NCBI GenBank assembly: GCA_933228895.1
Contig: OW121848.1
Coordinates: forward strand, 138,154,615-138,218,614
Length of the DNA stretch: 64,000 nucleotides
Direction of reading: 5' to 3'
Source: Platycnemis pennipes
Taxonomy: Eukaryota > Arthropoda > Insecta > Odonata > Platycnemididae
Shown here: in pieces, positions 50,851-63,083 of the stretch
How positions within the stretch are numbered: position 1 is the first letter of the stretch
Layout of the letters: every line of letters begins with the position of its first letter
Made by a program: the position numbers and the translations under genes
Notes under the pieces: generated by a model
Seen by the model: the letters and a program-made list of their open reading frames with translations, nothing else
Told to the model about the DNA's origin: nothing
Database searches by the model: none

Positions 50851-51999
50851 CTCTCCAATTCATTAACGAGCCAATTATAACTGACAATGAATCTGATCGG
50901 CGCGATATCTGCAGATTATTAGACAAAAAATGCTCATGTATCATCTGGCAATCAGTTGTGCACTGTACTTTGTCGATTTTACCATTAATGGCTGTTGTTT
51001 TATCATTATTCCCACTCTAAATGACAGTTAATACGAGCCGACACTTATTCTATACAGAATGTTCATTACCCAAACCATCCATCCATCTCTCACAAAAAAA
51101 TTAAAAGAAAAATGGTTTATAATTCTTATACACTTAAAAAAAAAGACCAGGTAATATTCTCAACGTTCACAAAATAACTGTAATACAATTGAATTCAAGT
51201 TTTTGGAGAAATTACAGGGTCAAAGAAAGTATCTCAGGCGGGTTAAAATGATACTTCGATCCCAGGGACTAGTGAAGAGGTGGCCAGTTACAATACGCAC
51301 ACATGTATTTTGGGCAGGGTTGTGTAAATATTGCCATTGATTTCACACTACCTTCCATAAAAGTGGATTCCCAAGCTATTAGGGAAACCATCGCCGGATT
51401 CAAGGGTGGTAAAGTGTACACCCTCCAATCATTTTCAATATATTAAAAAAATACCATTTAAATCAATTTACACGAGCTATTATGATGAATTTAATTACCA
51501 TCACGCATTTGATTAACTGAATATCTACACAACAACTTGCGTCCATTTTCCAGTACTACCATAATGCTTGCAATGCAAGGGCATTGCAAGAATCATATAA
51601 ATTTTAGTAAATATTAAAGTAAACTGTGCGCATAAATTAAAGCTGACTCTAGCACGATAAAATATAAAGCATATTCGAATGATTAAAATATTAAAGTGAG
51701 ACAACAAAAATATAAAAAAGAAGCAGGTCTAGCTCCAATGATGCAATTGGAATACAAGGAGTTGTATATTTCTCTTAGTACTTTTCTGCATTCAAGCATC
51801 ATCTCGACTCCATAAAAGTAAGTCAATAGACACGATACTCAGCAAAAACGAATATAAAGTCAAAGGAAAGGGTAAAAGATATGATCAAATTTTAAAGCCC
51901 GTGTAGAGCCAGACCGTTCATTACTGTCCAGGTGGTTTTAATCCAAAGGCGCCTGGTATCTTTGGAGGGTTTCAGCGAGCAATAGAGCTCAGAGCAGAG
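50851..51999. other. AT-rich unassigned DNA
   Basis: No recognisable feature. Confidence 0.5.
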
Positions 52000-52335
52000 C
52001 GCGTTTAAGAGCTCCAAAAGGATTCTTTCGCCCGCGTTGGAGGCACGGGGGCAGCAGGGGACGGGTGAGATTCTGGGAAAATATGAATTCCTTCATGATT
52101 CCCGGGAGGAGAGCAAAAGAGAAAGGGAAGTCAAGGGCCGGAGGGCGGAGAGCGCGGACGAGGAAGAGAAGGGCGATAAGAAAAGAGAGAGTGAGATTCA
52201 GAGAGGGTGAAGAAGAAGAGGGTGGGCGGGGCGAACGGAAAAGCGTAAGGACGGCGAAGAAGGGAAAAGGAGGCAGGAAACTCACAGCCGCGGAAGAAGG
52301 GAAAGTGGGGAGAGAGAGAAGGAGTTTCACTGCGT
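52000..52335. other. Purine-rich, GC-rich segment
   Basis: From about 52070 to 52320 the plus strand is mainly G and A with only scattered C and T. Frames of 99-113 codons on both strands follow from this bias and resemble low-complexity R/E/G/K or S/P/L sequence. Confidence 0.5.
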
Positions 52336-53376
52336 ACTATCACGTAAACTGGAGACTGCAGTAACCTACGTTCCGGTACGGACTTTCTGGATGCCAGGAA
52401 AACGTGTGCCAATAGGTTTAGCGGGACCCACGTCATCGGCAACAGTTCCAAATGCTGTGAATTTCAAACGGATGAGAAAATACTCAGCGACAGCTCTAAG
52501 CTATCGTAAACCTTATTCCAATCCATGAAATCAATTGCCTCCTTGTAATATCAGATTATTTCCATAGTATCAACTGAAGAGTCCTCTTCAACTTCGACAT
52601 GTAATAAAGGTGTAGCTCAAGAAAATATACTGAATGATAAACGCTGGGAAAGATATTGCACAAGGATTTTCCAAGGTATTTGACAATACATGAGAAGGCT
52701 ACAATAGCTGATTCCTCCCATGAACCTAAATGGCATATGGTAGAAGAGAAAGTGTTTAAAATTGAGCACAGTCAGCGTAAACATCACGCTTATGCGTTTT
52801 TTCGCTACAAGATGTCCTGCAGATTCATTTCCAAATATACTGTAAACATGCTTTCCACCCGTATCAGAACTGAAGCCTAATTAAGTCATACAAAAATGCA
52901 ATAGAAAAAGTAGAACAAACTATTACCCATTGACAACAGCGAAGTGTATACCTACAAGATAAAATCCCTCTTGTAACATCTCTGAAATCATGGCTACCAT
53001 CTGGAAATCCTAGGATAATTTAATTAAGGATTCCGCGTATGCACACGCACATTAAAATAATTCTGAATTACATTGAATTGGTCTAGTAAATAAAAACAAT
53101 CAAAACAAGTTTTATTTACTCTTTAGCGCAAAGAGATTACTCTCGGACTTGCGTAAATTGGTAAGGGCGAAGCCTTTTTCAAAAAAAGGGTAAAAAATAA
53201 CAAGAATGATAAGAAGAGCTGAATACGCGACTAATTTGCCCTACATACGACGTGAACGTTGATATACAATGGCGGCGATTATCACGGCGAAGTCCATACA
53301 GTACGATATTTAAATTCACGGAGGGGAGTTGGGCGAGAAACCCACTTGTCAGTGCAAGTTTCCAATGACCAAGAGG
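52336..53376. other. AT-rich unassigned DNA
   Basis: No recognisable feature. Confidence 0.5.
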
Positions 53377-53656
53377 AACTAGCATAAAAAGGAAAGAAGA
53401 ACTAGCATAAAAAGGAAAGAGGAACTAGCATAAAAAGGAAAGAGGAACTAGCATAAAAAGGAAAGAGGAACTAGCATAAAAAGGAAAGAGGAACTAGCAT
53501 AAAAAGGAAAGAGAAACTAGCATAAAAAGGAAAGAGGAAGTAGCATAAAAAGGAAAGAGGAACTAGCATAAAAAGGAAAGAGGAACTAGCATAAAAAGGA
53601 AAGAGAAACTAGCATAAAAAGGAAAGAGGAACTAGCATAAAAAGGAAAGAGGAACT
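53377..53656. repeat. 23-bp minisatellite, 12 copies
   Basis: Tandem array of twelve 23-base units beginning AACTAGCATAAAAAGG, plus a 4-base partial unit. Every unit keeps the 23-base period exactly. Only a few substitutions occur, such as GAGAAACT for GAGGAACT in two units, a GAAGAACT junction after the first and GGAAGTAG once. Such homogeneity indicates recent expansion by slippage or unequal exchange. The array is not coding. Confidence 0.97.
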
Positions 53657-55119
53657 CGAACCATGAATCTTCATTTATTGCTGTCCCTTGAGTGGGAGTG
53701 GACCTCGTGATCTTTCATCTCACGAGAGAATAAACAATTAGCCACGAGTACTGCATAACTTATCGGTCTTTTCCGGGAAAGGATTAAGGAAAAATACACC
53801 CCCGACAAAGGATCAGACACTCCTCCGAAGATTAAATATAGACGGCTCGTTCACAATTTAAAAGGCGATGTTCCACGACTCGATAGTTCTCTTCAGCTCA
53901 CGCGATCAATCCAGTTGATACCTAATTCGACTTAGAAAGACTCAGTTTTCCCTTGATTACATGGCTGGCATTCAGGGAATGCAGAGGGGAATTAATGCTG
54001 GAACTGCTACTCCTACGTTTTACATTCTCTCTCTTTGACTATTCAATGAGGAAAGCGTCACTACGAATGTCATGGCAATGATCCATTCTCTGTTGAAATC
54101 TAGGCCAGAGAAATCTTAAATTGATAGTTTTCGGTACTATGAGTAGAGCAACACCAAGGTTGAAATAATACGGTCGTCCGATTAAGTGAGTTCACATGGA
54201 AAGGAAGAAAGAGAGGATATGCACGCTGATTTTATTCTCGACCCATATATTTAATATGACTACTGACTGAATGGTCAATAACAGGGTCTCCCTTTCCCAT
54301 GGATGAACCGTCCAACGTTCAGAATAGGGTAATTATCCAATTGAATATCATTTAGCTACTACAAATACATATCTTACAAAATGTTTGACTGCTGAAAAAT
54401 CCTTCGTTCACTTTTCTGGTTTTCCCGTCAAAATCCCACAACCCTTCGGATAAATATTTGATTGGGGATTCAGTTTGACAATCAAGAAATGGGTACGATT
54501 GTTGTAAGCAAAATGAAATGCACGCTAGATGATTCAGTGAAGTGGAAGTTTGCAATTCCAGTTGCATCTCGTAAAACAATAGTTGTGTGACCATCCAGCG
54601 GAATTAACGCTTCAGTTGTAAAATCATTTCAAACCCTCACGAGTAAATACAAATTGATCCTCTCTAGTATTTATCAGTAAAACATTTTTGAGTATTACAT
54701 TGTAAAGATGTGGATTATTATTAAAGGCATTACTGGGGTGTATTATGGCAGAATATTGGAGACATTAGGGGTAGAGTAGAATAACAACGCACACCCTTAT
54801 AAAAATGCTGTTCATAGAAGTTGTTAAATTACTTAGCTCCAACGGACGGATTACTCCGATTAGCTCCACTTACTTAAGACTCAGTTCACAGTCAAATCTC
54901 ACCATTGGCATTAGGATAGAGGTCGATTCCTCCTAAGTTATGCCACGGTGTTCTTTTTAACGTTGCTTACGGTTACTACCATACTTCCGCGCCCCAATGA
55001 AACTTTCAATAATTTGTCATAGGTACATACCCTGATCTGTTTGTCATCCCACAGCGAACAGGACGAAAATATCTTTTACCGGGATTGGGATATACCCGGT
55101 ACATGATTTACTGCGCCGA
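53657..55119. other. Unassigned DNA
   Basis: No gene recognised. A B-box-like AGGTCGATTCCTCC (about 54920-54933) is a weak SINE hint only. Confidence 0.5.
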
Positions 55120-56030
55120 ATGTCATAATGTGCACATGAAAAGACGCCGAGAGGGGAGAGAAAGGTGATCCCGGGGTCGGAGGTAGGGAGTGGAGACAAC
55201 GCCACGTAATGGGGAGCGCGGAGAGTGGTGTCGTTCCGAGACACCGGGGAGGGTTGCAGGGCAGTCGCGTCGCATCACGGGAGACGGAAAGGGCGGAGAG
55301 GGGGAGCGGAGGCGTGGGAAGAAGGGATGAGGACGAGCCCCGCTCATACACACGCAAAGTACGTGTGAATGTCGCCACCGCCGCGGGCAAAGGGGGTAGC
55401 GGCGGAGAAAGGGTGAAAGGGGAAGCGAGCGAGACTTTTGAAAAGGGAAGAGGGTAAAGACGGGGCGAGGGAGGGAGATGACGTCCAAAGGAATAAAGGG
55501 AGAAAGAGCGCATGGATGTGAGCGTGCATTACGTCATGCCCCCCGGGGGAGCCGCTCCGCCCACCGACCCTCGCCTCCCACTCCCTGCCCCCACGACCGA
55601 GCATCAGACCCCCGTCCCCTCACCGGGGGCAGGTGGGAGGACGGGGCTAATCGCGAAGACGGCGGCCCGTGACGAAGATGTTTATGAAAGAGCGGCGAAT
55701 CGATAAATCCCCGGTAACACTCACGACGGCCGGCCCAAGGTGGGTTGGGTCTGGAGGGAACGGGGCAGAGGGCGGAGGACGAGGGCCCGTGCCATGGAAG
55801 AGGCGGATGGGAGGAGTTTGCCCGACGATCCTCTTCGCCCCGGCATCAAAACAAACACTGCTCCCGCGACACACATATCCACGCACACGCCACCCCTCTT
55901 CCGGCCCCGCCCCGCGCGAGAGGAAGGCCCCCCGAGGACGAGCCGCGACGCTCTCAAGTCGCCAGAATCTCGGCCGCCTCCGCTAGGTGCGTGGGAATCA
56001 CGCAAATGAGATGGAGCGAGTAGACGCCGA
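55120..56030. other. GC-rich CpG island, the longest in the window
   Basis: About 900 bases dense in CpG, with a purine-rich first half (55140-55490) and a C-rich segment at 55540-55640. Overlapping frames of up to 145 codons are open on both strands and cannot be told from composition. A host promoter or first exon is plausible given length and CpG density, but I see no decisive core promoter, start codon or splice site. Confidence 0.5.
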
Positions 56031-56169
56031 GGTCAACCCAGATACCCAGCGACGTGGTGTTCCCTCGATATCAGCCCGCAACGCTCCGATCTAATAAGTT
56101 TAAAGCGATTATATTTAAATTGTTATTAGTTACCTACCGGTTACAGCATGTCTGTTTTGGAGTATCGCT

Positions 56170-56515
56170 ACTCAGCTTTCTATTTTCCCAACGGCTCCAC
56201 CATATTTCTCCAGACCAGTTTATATCTAGTATTTTCACACTATCCAAAACATCTTGTCCTTTCTTTCCTTTGACTACCAATGATCTGAACTTCATTAACG
56301 GTATTCCACAATGATTTTCCCTAACAACTTGCTAATTACATCCAATTCCACACCTCCTGATTTCGAATAATAACTATCTTCTTTCCCCCACCATGCTCAG
56401 CACTTCATCATTTCTCTTCTTTCTATACTCCGCACTGTTCTTAATTCATTTCCTCCATTACCACGTCACAAAATTCATCTATTCTTGCCATATTTTCTTT
56501 GCAACCTGGTCCCAC
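56170..56515 (-). mobile_element. Decayed RTE-like LINE, C-terminal fragment
   Basis: Minus-strand translation gives RIDEFCDVVMEEM and then, after a shift, RKKRNDEVLSMVGERR with VVREN a little further on. The 29.3-kb element has NEEVLRRVGEKRSLL in the same C-terminal position, and the spacing to the upstream block agrees. Several shifts and stops interrupt it. This is a short, old fragment of a related element with no tail or target duplication visible. Confidence 0.5.
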
Positions 56516-58789
56516 ATCCATGCAACGCCAACTCCTATTAGTAATAATATTTCCTAATGTAAGGTGATTTAGCCAAGTACCTGTACAATCAACGTTTTGT
56601 CTCTGGTAGAAAGATACACAAATACAACAACAACATGCCGAGATTAAAAAATACATAATATAGTACTTTGTTTTATTGTACAATCAGGTTTGAACACGCT
56701 GATCAAGCGACAACCGAGTTCCTGATACATATATTACGTACTACTGAACCACTACATTAGGCAGTTATCATATAGATGATGTTTCCTCAGAAACTATTTG
56801 AGATAGAAACCTTCAATTAAGATGGATAGGATTTCGATTACGCATGCTTAAATGCTTATAGAATCATTAGCTTGACAATGCCTTCAACCATCCCTCTCTT
56901 CAGCTCTTCGGGCAGCTATTACGGGAAACCATAAACTTACCATATTACTGTTAGAGGCCGAGACATGTATCCGTTTATGCATACTAATATGCCAAAATTA
57001 AACCAATCATACGTTTAATGTGAGTTAGTATTCGCTAAAACCATAGATATCGAATCATCGACCAAATAATGGGAAAGGTCAGAAAAAAGCCCCAACTCGC
57101 CAAAATCGAAACACTTCAATTACGCAGGATCGAAGTAAATATCGATAGTAAATTCGGATTCTGCTGTTGTATTTCCGGATGTGCACTGAAAATCAGCTTG
57201 CTTCTCTTTTTACCAATTCATGAGGTTGTATTAATATACCAATTTCATGCGCCAGAAACAGACGATAAAATATGAACAGTATCTTGTGGTGTAAAAATAT
57301 TTCCTCACGCCCACATATCAACACACAACAGATCACACCATCAAATAGAAGATCTCTGATAATAATTTGATTTTATCGATGAAGTTAGTTTGTCCGCATA
57401 TGACATAATAGCAAACACACTGCCCGAGGACAGAAAAGCGTCGACGAGAACACCCAGCGTAGAATCCGGAAATGCCAAGCGGAAATATCTTTTTAATGAC
57501 GGAAAGAAGAATGTCCAGGTGTTTCTTTCTAACACGGTGGTCTACACAATGGCTTACTAAACCGTGATCAATTACATGAATCACAAGGAGAGCTTACAGC
57601 GATGTTCGGCCCCGTCGTCTTAGGCACAAAATATAGACCGTTTGGCAATTTAAACGTGCACCACTAAGGTGATTTCATGAAGGAAAAATTAATACCGACA
57701 TAAATATCCTCCCCACCTCCTCCATATTATCCTTCTAAACTTAATCAAAGACACAGATTATACAGGTGTGGACACCTTTCTTTGATTTTTTGGGGATAAT
57801 TCCGTACGGTTCTTTCGTGTTCTATGCTGAATGATCTCATCAACGACTCTTAGTGATACGACGATCATATAAATACATCGAATCTAAAAAAAAGTACTAT
57901 TCTCTAAGCCATTTCATTAACTTATCTTGAATAACACCGGCCCAGGAACCGATCAATCCCGGCAGCAAACGATAAGTTTATGCCCTACGACGGAGATATG
58001 CGACAATCACACATATCTACGAGTGAAGCACAGAAATTCACTCACCTACACTTACTGTGCACACAAGTCACGTCAGTGTTGCGATAACATTAATAGGTGT
58101 TGAATATAAGTCGTGGCAGTACACGATATTTGACACCCCGAGTAGCCTTTGCAGTTAAGTAACTTGACCTCTTTTAACACGTCACCCTGCTCCGACCAGC
58201 ACACGACGAAAACGCCATGCGCATGTTTCTCCTTTTCTCTCCTCGATTTCCAGTCCCAGGGGGATTGGTTCCCTCCCTCCATGACTAACGCCTGCTGCTT
58301 GGCCACAGCAGCTGCGGCTTCCGAGTCTGTTATTAGATAAGCTACTGCGAGCGTGTTAACTTTTAGTAGGGCGGGGTTGGGATGACAGCAAGGGAGGTCA
58401 ATCACCCACATCAATCAGCAACCCTCCATTTGTAAAGTATTCAAAGACTTTTGATGATGACAGAGAATGGATGCAATTAAAAGTGAGGTTGAGAGGAAAG
58501 AAAACCACAGCGATTGTAAAAAAGGAACCACGGTGGAAAAAAACGGAATACGATAAGAATGGATGACGAGTATTCCATAGGCATAATACGGAAATTCTAT
58601 CAGGTACATCAAGCACGATTTGTATAACCCAGCTCTCCACTCGATTTTTCTTCCAGATACTCCCTCCATACCGACATATCCCTTATCTTTCATACCCTTC
58701 GCTGATTGCTACACGTATTTCACCAGTGTCCTTCCTCTTCCGTTCTCTATATTCACTTTCCCCTTAATGACTGTCTTCATGAGACCGTT
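56516..58789. other. Unassigned DNA
   Basis: No gene recognised. Two overlapping minus-strand frames at 57333-57584 and a 113-codon one at 58073-58414 look superficially protein-like but match nothing I know. Confidence 0.45.
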
Positions 58790-59712
58790 ATATGAGATGT
58801 GCGGTCGGGCCAAAGGAAAGCTACGATTTGTTTAAGGAGTGCGATGCGGAAAGTGCGATGAGAGGACGAAAGAGGGGTGCTATTTTTCAGTTGCTGGGCC
58901 TCACTTTGAATATGCAGCGAGTTTCTGGGATACAAGTGAATTAGGCTTCATTTCAGATCTAGACGGCGTGCAGCGAAGAGCAGCTGGGTTTGTTGGAAGG
59001 TGTTACGATAGGTTAGGCAATGTAGAGAAATTGTTACAAAAATTAGGCTGGAAATCATTATAAGATCGTAGGTTTAAAAAAAAATCTATTGGGGAAGTCG
59101 GACAGGTCGGTTCACAGGAGAAATTACAGGAGAAGTCGGACTCTGAAGGTGTTAAAAAAATTAAAATACCTGCGTACTATGGCAGGTTTTATCAAGAAGA
59201 TAAACTTATAGAGATAAATTGTAAGGCAGAGAGGTTCAAAAATTGATTTGCTCCGCGTAAAATTAGGGACAGCAATAAGATTACAGCGTAGATACAAGGG
59301 GAATTCAAATAGGCAGTGTAAATGTTGATGCAGAATAGTAGAGTGTAGCGACTTTTTTGCACTATCACGCGTTAATGTGAATAGCCCCTACATTAAAAAC
59401 CTTGGAAATATTAAGTTAATAAATATTTTTAAAGAAATGCCTGACTAATCAATAATTATATTATTAATTTGTAGAGACGAACAATTTAGTTATACATGTC
59501 TAGTGAATGCATATCTAGCATTTTCCATTTTCCATGTATTGTACCTCTCAGTTTCACGTTAATAGAGCAGGAATGGAAAAATATTTTCATGCCTGCATGA
59601 AAGTAAGAGTAAATTTAATTCTTTTAATTTAATATGCATGTCTGGTAAAGTAAACCCTCCACCGCACACCTTTGCCGTGGCTTGCAGAGTATACTGTAGA
59701 TGTATCTAAGGA
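58790..59712 (+). mobile_element. CR1/Jockey-like LINE, diverged copy B
   Basis: Plus-strand remnant of a family related to the 24-kb copy. It starts inside the RT C-terminal region (CGRAKGKLRFV), has a stop at 58833, then GKCDERTKE and GPHFEYAASFWDTSELG (compare RPHLEYAASVWDPYEIG), QRRAAGFV, and further on IPAYYGRF. The 3' UTR ends with GTGGCTTGCAGAGTATACTG and a short GTAGATGTA tail at about 59695-59706, the counterpart of the other copies' ends. Substitutions throughout show a distinct, older subfamily. It is 5'-truncated with several stops. Confidence 0.8.
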
Positions 59713-60756
59713 GGATTTGTCCAAGTATGTCTTTAATCTTATAGAATTATTATAATATGTCTTTACTCCAACAATTTTGAAACATACTCAAAGAACTGTA
59801 ATAATTATGGAAAAAATAACGAGGACCGAACAACGTGGATCTCTAAGGGGTTAAATTACTTTTCCTATTTGTAGTAGCACACATCTGACAATGAATACTT
59901 CTAGTCCACTAGACATCAAGCTATTCGTGCACTGAAATTCAGCTTACTCTCAATTAAAACGGATTCTCTATTCAATGACTACAAACATACGCACATCAGA
60001 GAACTTTAATACACACGGCCGTGAAAATGAAAATACTTCACTTTTCACAAAATAATGAACAACGCGAGAACTTATGCGTGCGCCGGACTGCTCAGTTCGC
60101 ACAGAAGAAAACAGCAGAGTTTGTACACCGATTGTTGTCGACCATTGAACGATTGTTTAACGCTCAAAGAGAAACTAGACTTTTTTTCAACACATCTATT
60201 GAAAAAATGTTTTAGCTATTTTTCGTAATATGTATAACTCGGACAGGAATTCTCCAAGACCTTGCTCGGGTATATCATGAGATTCATCTCGTTTCGTTTC
60301 CGTGCAATATTAAATCTATTTTTTAGACCATATTCTCCGCTTTCCTTTCATAATGTGAACATACAGTCATTAACTAAGAAATTCGCTTCAAGAAGCGAAC
60401 TCCTATAGTTCCGACAACTCCTTCCTCCGAAGACAAACCATGCGAGCTAGGTTTCTTGCTTGATAAACGCATTGTAAAGATTCTTTTCCTGATAGATGGA
60501 GACGATGTGATAGATGCTTCTTGTCTCCCAACAATGAACCAATTCTTCTCTTAGGCTTAGGTACATTACTGGCACGCAACGAACTACTTAAAAAAACCGG
60601 AGTAAGAAACCCTTGCGTACGTGAAAGAATGAGAACCACAGAAACGTCTAGACGGAAAATTAACAAAGCACATGAATATAGAAGCTGTTTGCTAACATAG
60701 GCATGGCCTTTCAGTCTAGGACAACAATAACAGTATCAAAATAAGGAAATCATGAC
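59713..60756. other. AT-rich unassigned DNA
   Basis: No recognisable feature. Confidence 0.5.
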
Positions 60757-61328
60757 CCCAGGGCAGCCCCCTGCAACTTCGCAAAAAAACTGGGCCCCTT
60801 AATGTCCGTTTACTTCCAGTACTGGCCGTCGGGCGCTACTGGTACTCTCGTCCTACTCCTACAAGGGACCTTATGGGAAGGTCTCCTATTTATGTGCCGA
60901 GAAACGTATTGAGTGTGATTTATGTTTTAATTCCTGCTCGCATCGAAGGAAAACCATAATTGCTGAAACAAACACCTGAATATTTACCGAATTTAGGAAT
61001 CTTTTTTCCTGTCAGTGCTACTTACCAACATAACTTTACACAAATCAAGTACAATTTCTTTCCATCAAACATGTTAAATACGACTTGGTTCTATTCCACA
61101 ATTGTAAAAGTGTGGAATTTAATAAAGTTCCTCATTCAAAATGCATAAAGCTATAGTATTCCACACCGTGCCGCAAGTGACATTCTCAATTATTTTTCCA
61201 ATATGAGACCGAAAGGGAAATACCAACCTCATGATACGTATAATCAACTATCGGCAACGTAACTTTGTGATGCACACTGATCGCGATGATAAAATTTGCG
61301 TAGTAATTTTCTACTTCTCTTCGATATC
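60757..61328 (+). repeat. Left arm of long inverted repeat
   Basis: Reverse complement of 63281-63867. From about 60797 to 61305 I found only one difference by eye (T in place of G at about 60896). The outer ends share GGGCAGCCCCCTGC but differ by an indel just inside, and the inner end diverges near 61310-61328. Both arms carry the same outward-facing C-terminal coding segment and three GTGGAAT motifs around 61100-61165. Arms with a 1.95-kb spacer could be the long terminal inverted repeats of a DNA transposon, or an inverted duplication kept alike by gene conversion. No target duplication is seen. Confidence 0.9.
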
Positions 61329-61449
61329 GCTTTCTTAAGTCTAATGTTCTGGAATCTTGACTACCTCTTACAATGATATTGTAACCCGTCAGGCCAGCAA
61401 CATGAAAAAAATAATTAAATAACAAAGTGTTTTTCCCCTCGTAACCTCT
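61186..61449 (-). pseudogene. Unrecognised protein C-terminus, left copy
   Basis: Open for 87 codons after a stop at 61450, ending at TGA 61186-61188. The protein-like sequence includes HVAGLTGYNIIVRG, RKRYRREVENYYANF and ends SLSVSYWKNN. I do not recognise the family. The last 46 residues are encoded also at 63285-63425 on the plus strand. In the diverged stretch the changes are one synonymous (Val) and two conservative or mild (Glu/Asp, Asn/Lys), which hints at past selection on a real protein. No start codon or upstream exon is identified, so this is the 3' end of a broken or spliced frame. Confidence 0.4.
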
Positions 61450-62044
61450 TTATTACGATTTTGGCTCAGAAAAACCACATTCAGAGAGCACCTTAAAGTT
61501 TCTTTTTGGATTTCCTCTTGAGGGCTGAATATTGGGTAGCAGAATTGATTAAATAAATATTAGTAAATCAAGCAGTTTGTGCATTGTTTCTCACAAAAAT
61601 TTACGTCATAGAAAATTTGGACAGTTTTTTCTTCATTGAATATTCTATGTTAGCCTCAGAATTACGTGTTTGCAAATTTCCTCATTCGCATGTTAAGATA
61701 ATAATGGATCATGAAGGCCATAACATCTTAACAATGTTTTGATCCAGAAAAAAACAAGATTTTTTTGGAGGATATCACTTATAGCAAGTTCAAAAACCTT
61801 TGCTTTCATATAATATAAAATTAAAACGTGTTCCGCGGAACGTACGAAACGAAATAAATTTAAATGTTGGTGCAAAAGAGCGCCTTTAGTTTTTAGCTCA
61901 ACTAATTTACCCACTGGTGCACCGAATTTACCAGTGGCTTTAGAAATTCTGAGCGGAAAACTGCACAACGTGAATACTTAAACATTTGCTTTGAAACATA
62001 ATTTGCGTGATAAATTATACATTGAACGACTTCAGGGAGCGCTT
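61450..62044. other. Spacer between left arm and nested LINE
   Basis: AT-rich. A minus-strand frame of 91 codons (61693-61968) has no known motif. It may be further remains of the unit whose C-terminus lies in the arm. Confidence 0.4.
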
Positions 62045-63083
62045 AGTTAATGATATCAATACGGTGGTAAAAAGTAAGTTCGTCTATTTTCCGATAACGC
62101 AGTAGTGTACAGGGAAATTCTATGCTCAAACGATAAAGAATATTTAAATGATGACCTACAAGCAATAGAAAAAGGGTGTGATATATGGGTTAGAATTAAT
62201 TTTTAAAAAATGTGTAGTAATGAATTTTTGAATAAAGAATTGTTCTCCTCCTATCATATACAAAATAAGTATTAATGAATTAACAAACGAGGAATCCATT
62301 AAATATCTTGGAATAAGACTAACACATGATCTTTCCTGGGGTAAACACATACGTGAAATAATGGGTCAAACGAATCGTAAGCTGGGATTCGTCAAAAGAG
62401 TACTGGGTAAATGTGACGATATGTACGAGAAATCAGCTACATTTCTCTTGTTAAACATCATGTAGAATATGCTACTAATGTATGGATTTCTACGAAATCG
62501 GTCTAAATAATGAACTTGAACGTGTGCAGCGAAGATCGGCAAGATTGTAAAGGGAGGGTACGATAACCTTATTAGCGTAACCAGTCTATTAAATGAATTA
62601 AATTTGGAATCATTGTCAGATCGCAGGTTGAAATTTAGACATAATCTCTTAAACAAATTCCAAGACCATATATTTAGTGATAATGTTAAAAATATTTTGC
62701 GAACCCCAACTTACTATGGTAGATTGGACCATAATCACAAAATTAGTGAAATTGATAGCCGAACTGACGGATTAAAAATGTCCTTTTTTCCTCGTACAAT
62801 TAGGGATATGAATAACGGTAAATATATCCATTACGAGTGTAGCAATGGATAGCGTTGGTAGCTGCATGTTGGTATAAGGACTTGAAGCTTACGCAACTAA
62901 CAGCATGTTTTTGCATGTTAGCTTACCTATTTTTATCTTTTTTTAAATAGTGTAGTTTAGAACAGTATATAAATACTAATCCTTTTTTTTATGCATGATA
63001 TGTAGTGCATGTTTGGTGAGAATTCACCCCCTGCCATACACCTTTATGTTGGCTTGCAGGGTATTGTGTAGATATAGATGTAG
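62045..63083 (+). mobile_element. CR1/Jockey-like LINE, 5'-truncated copy A2
   Basis: Same family as the 24-kb copy, in opposite orientation. Similarity begins with ND-I and VVKSKF just before the RT catalytic box and runs through KYLGIRLTHDLSWGKHI, GKCDD and RTPTYYGRLDHNHK to the shared 3' UTR (GCATGATATGTAGTGCATG, GGCTTGCAGGGTAT) and a short GTAGATATAGATGTAG tail ending at 63083. FADD is destroyed: a shift turns it into FPIT. Several more shifts and stops follow, with only 62604-62852 open. It is inserted between the inverted arms and abuts a coding-like segment at 63084. Confidence 0.9.

Noticed and set aside
53377..53656. CRISPR-like array
   Set aside because: Units are directly abutting with no spacers; it is a minisatellite in a eukaryotic genome.
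55076..55513. 145-codon S/P/L-rich minus-strand frame
   Set aside because: Antisense of a purine-rich tract; overlapping frames on the other strand are equally open.
60960..61148. 62-codon frame identical at 63463-63651 on the other strand
   Set aside because: Identity follows from the inverted repeat. It lies in what appears to be 3' non-coding sequence of the outward-facing C-terminus.
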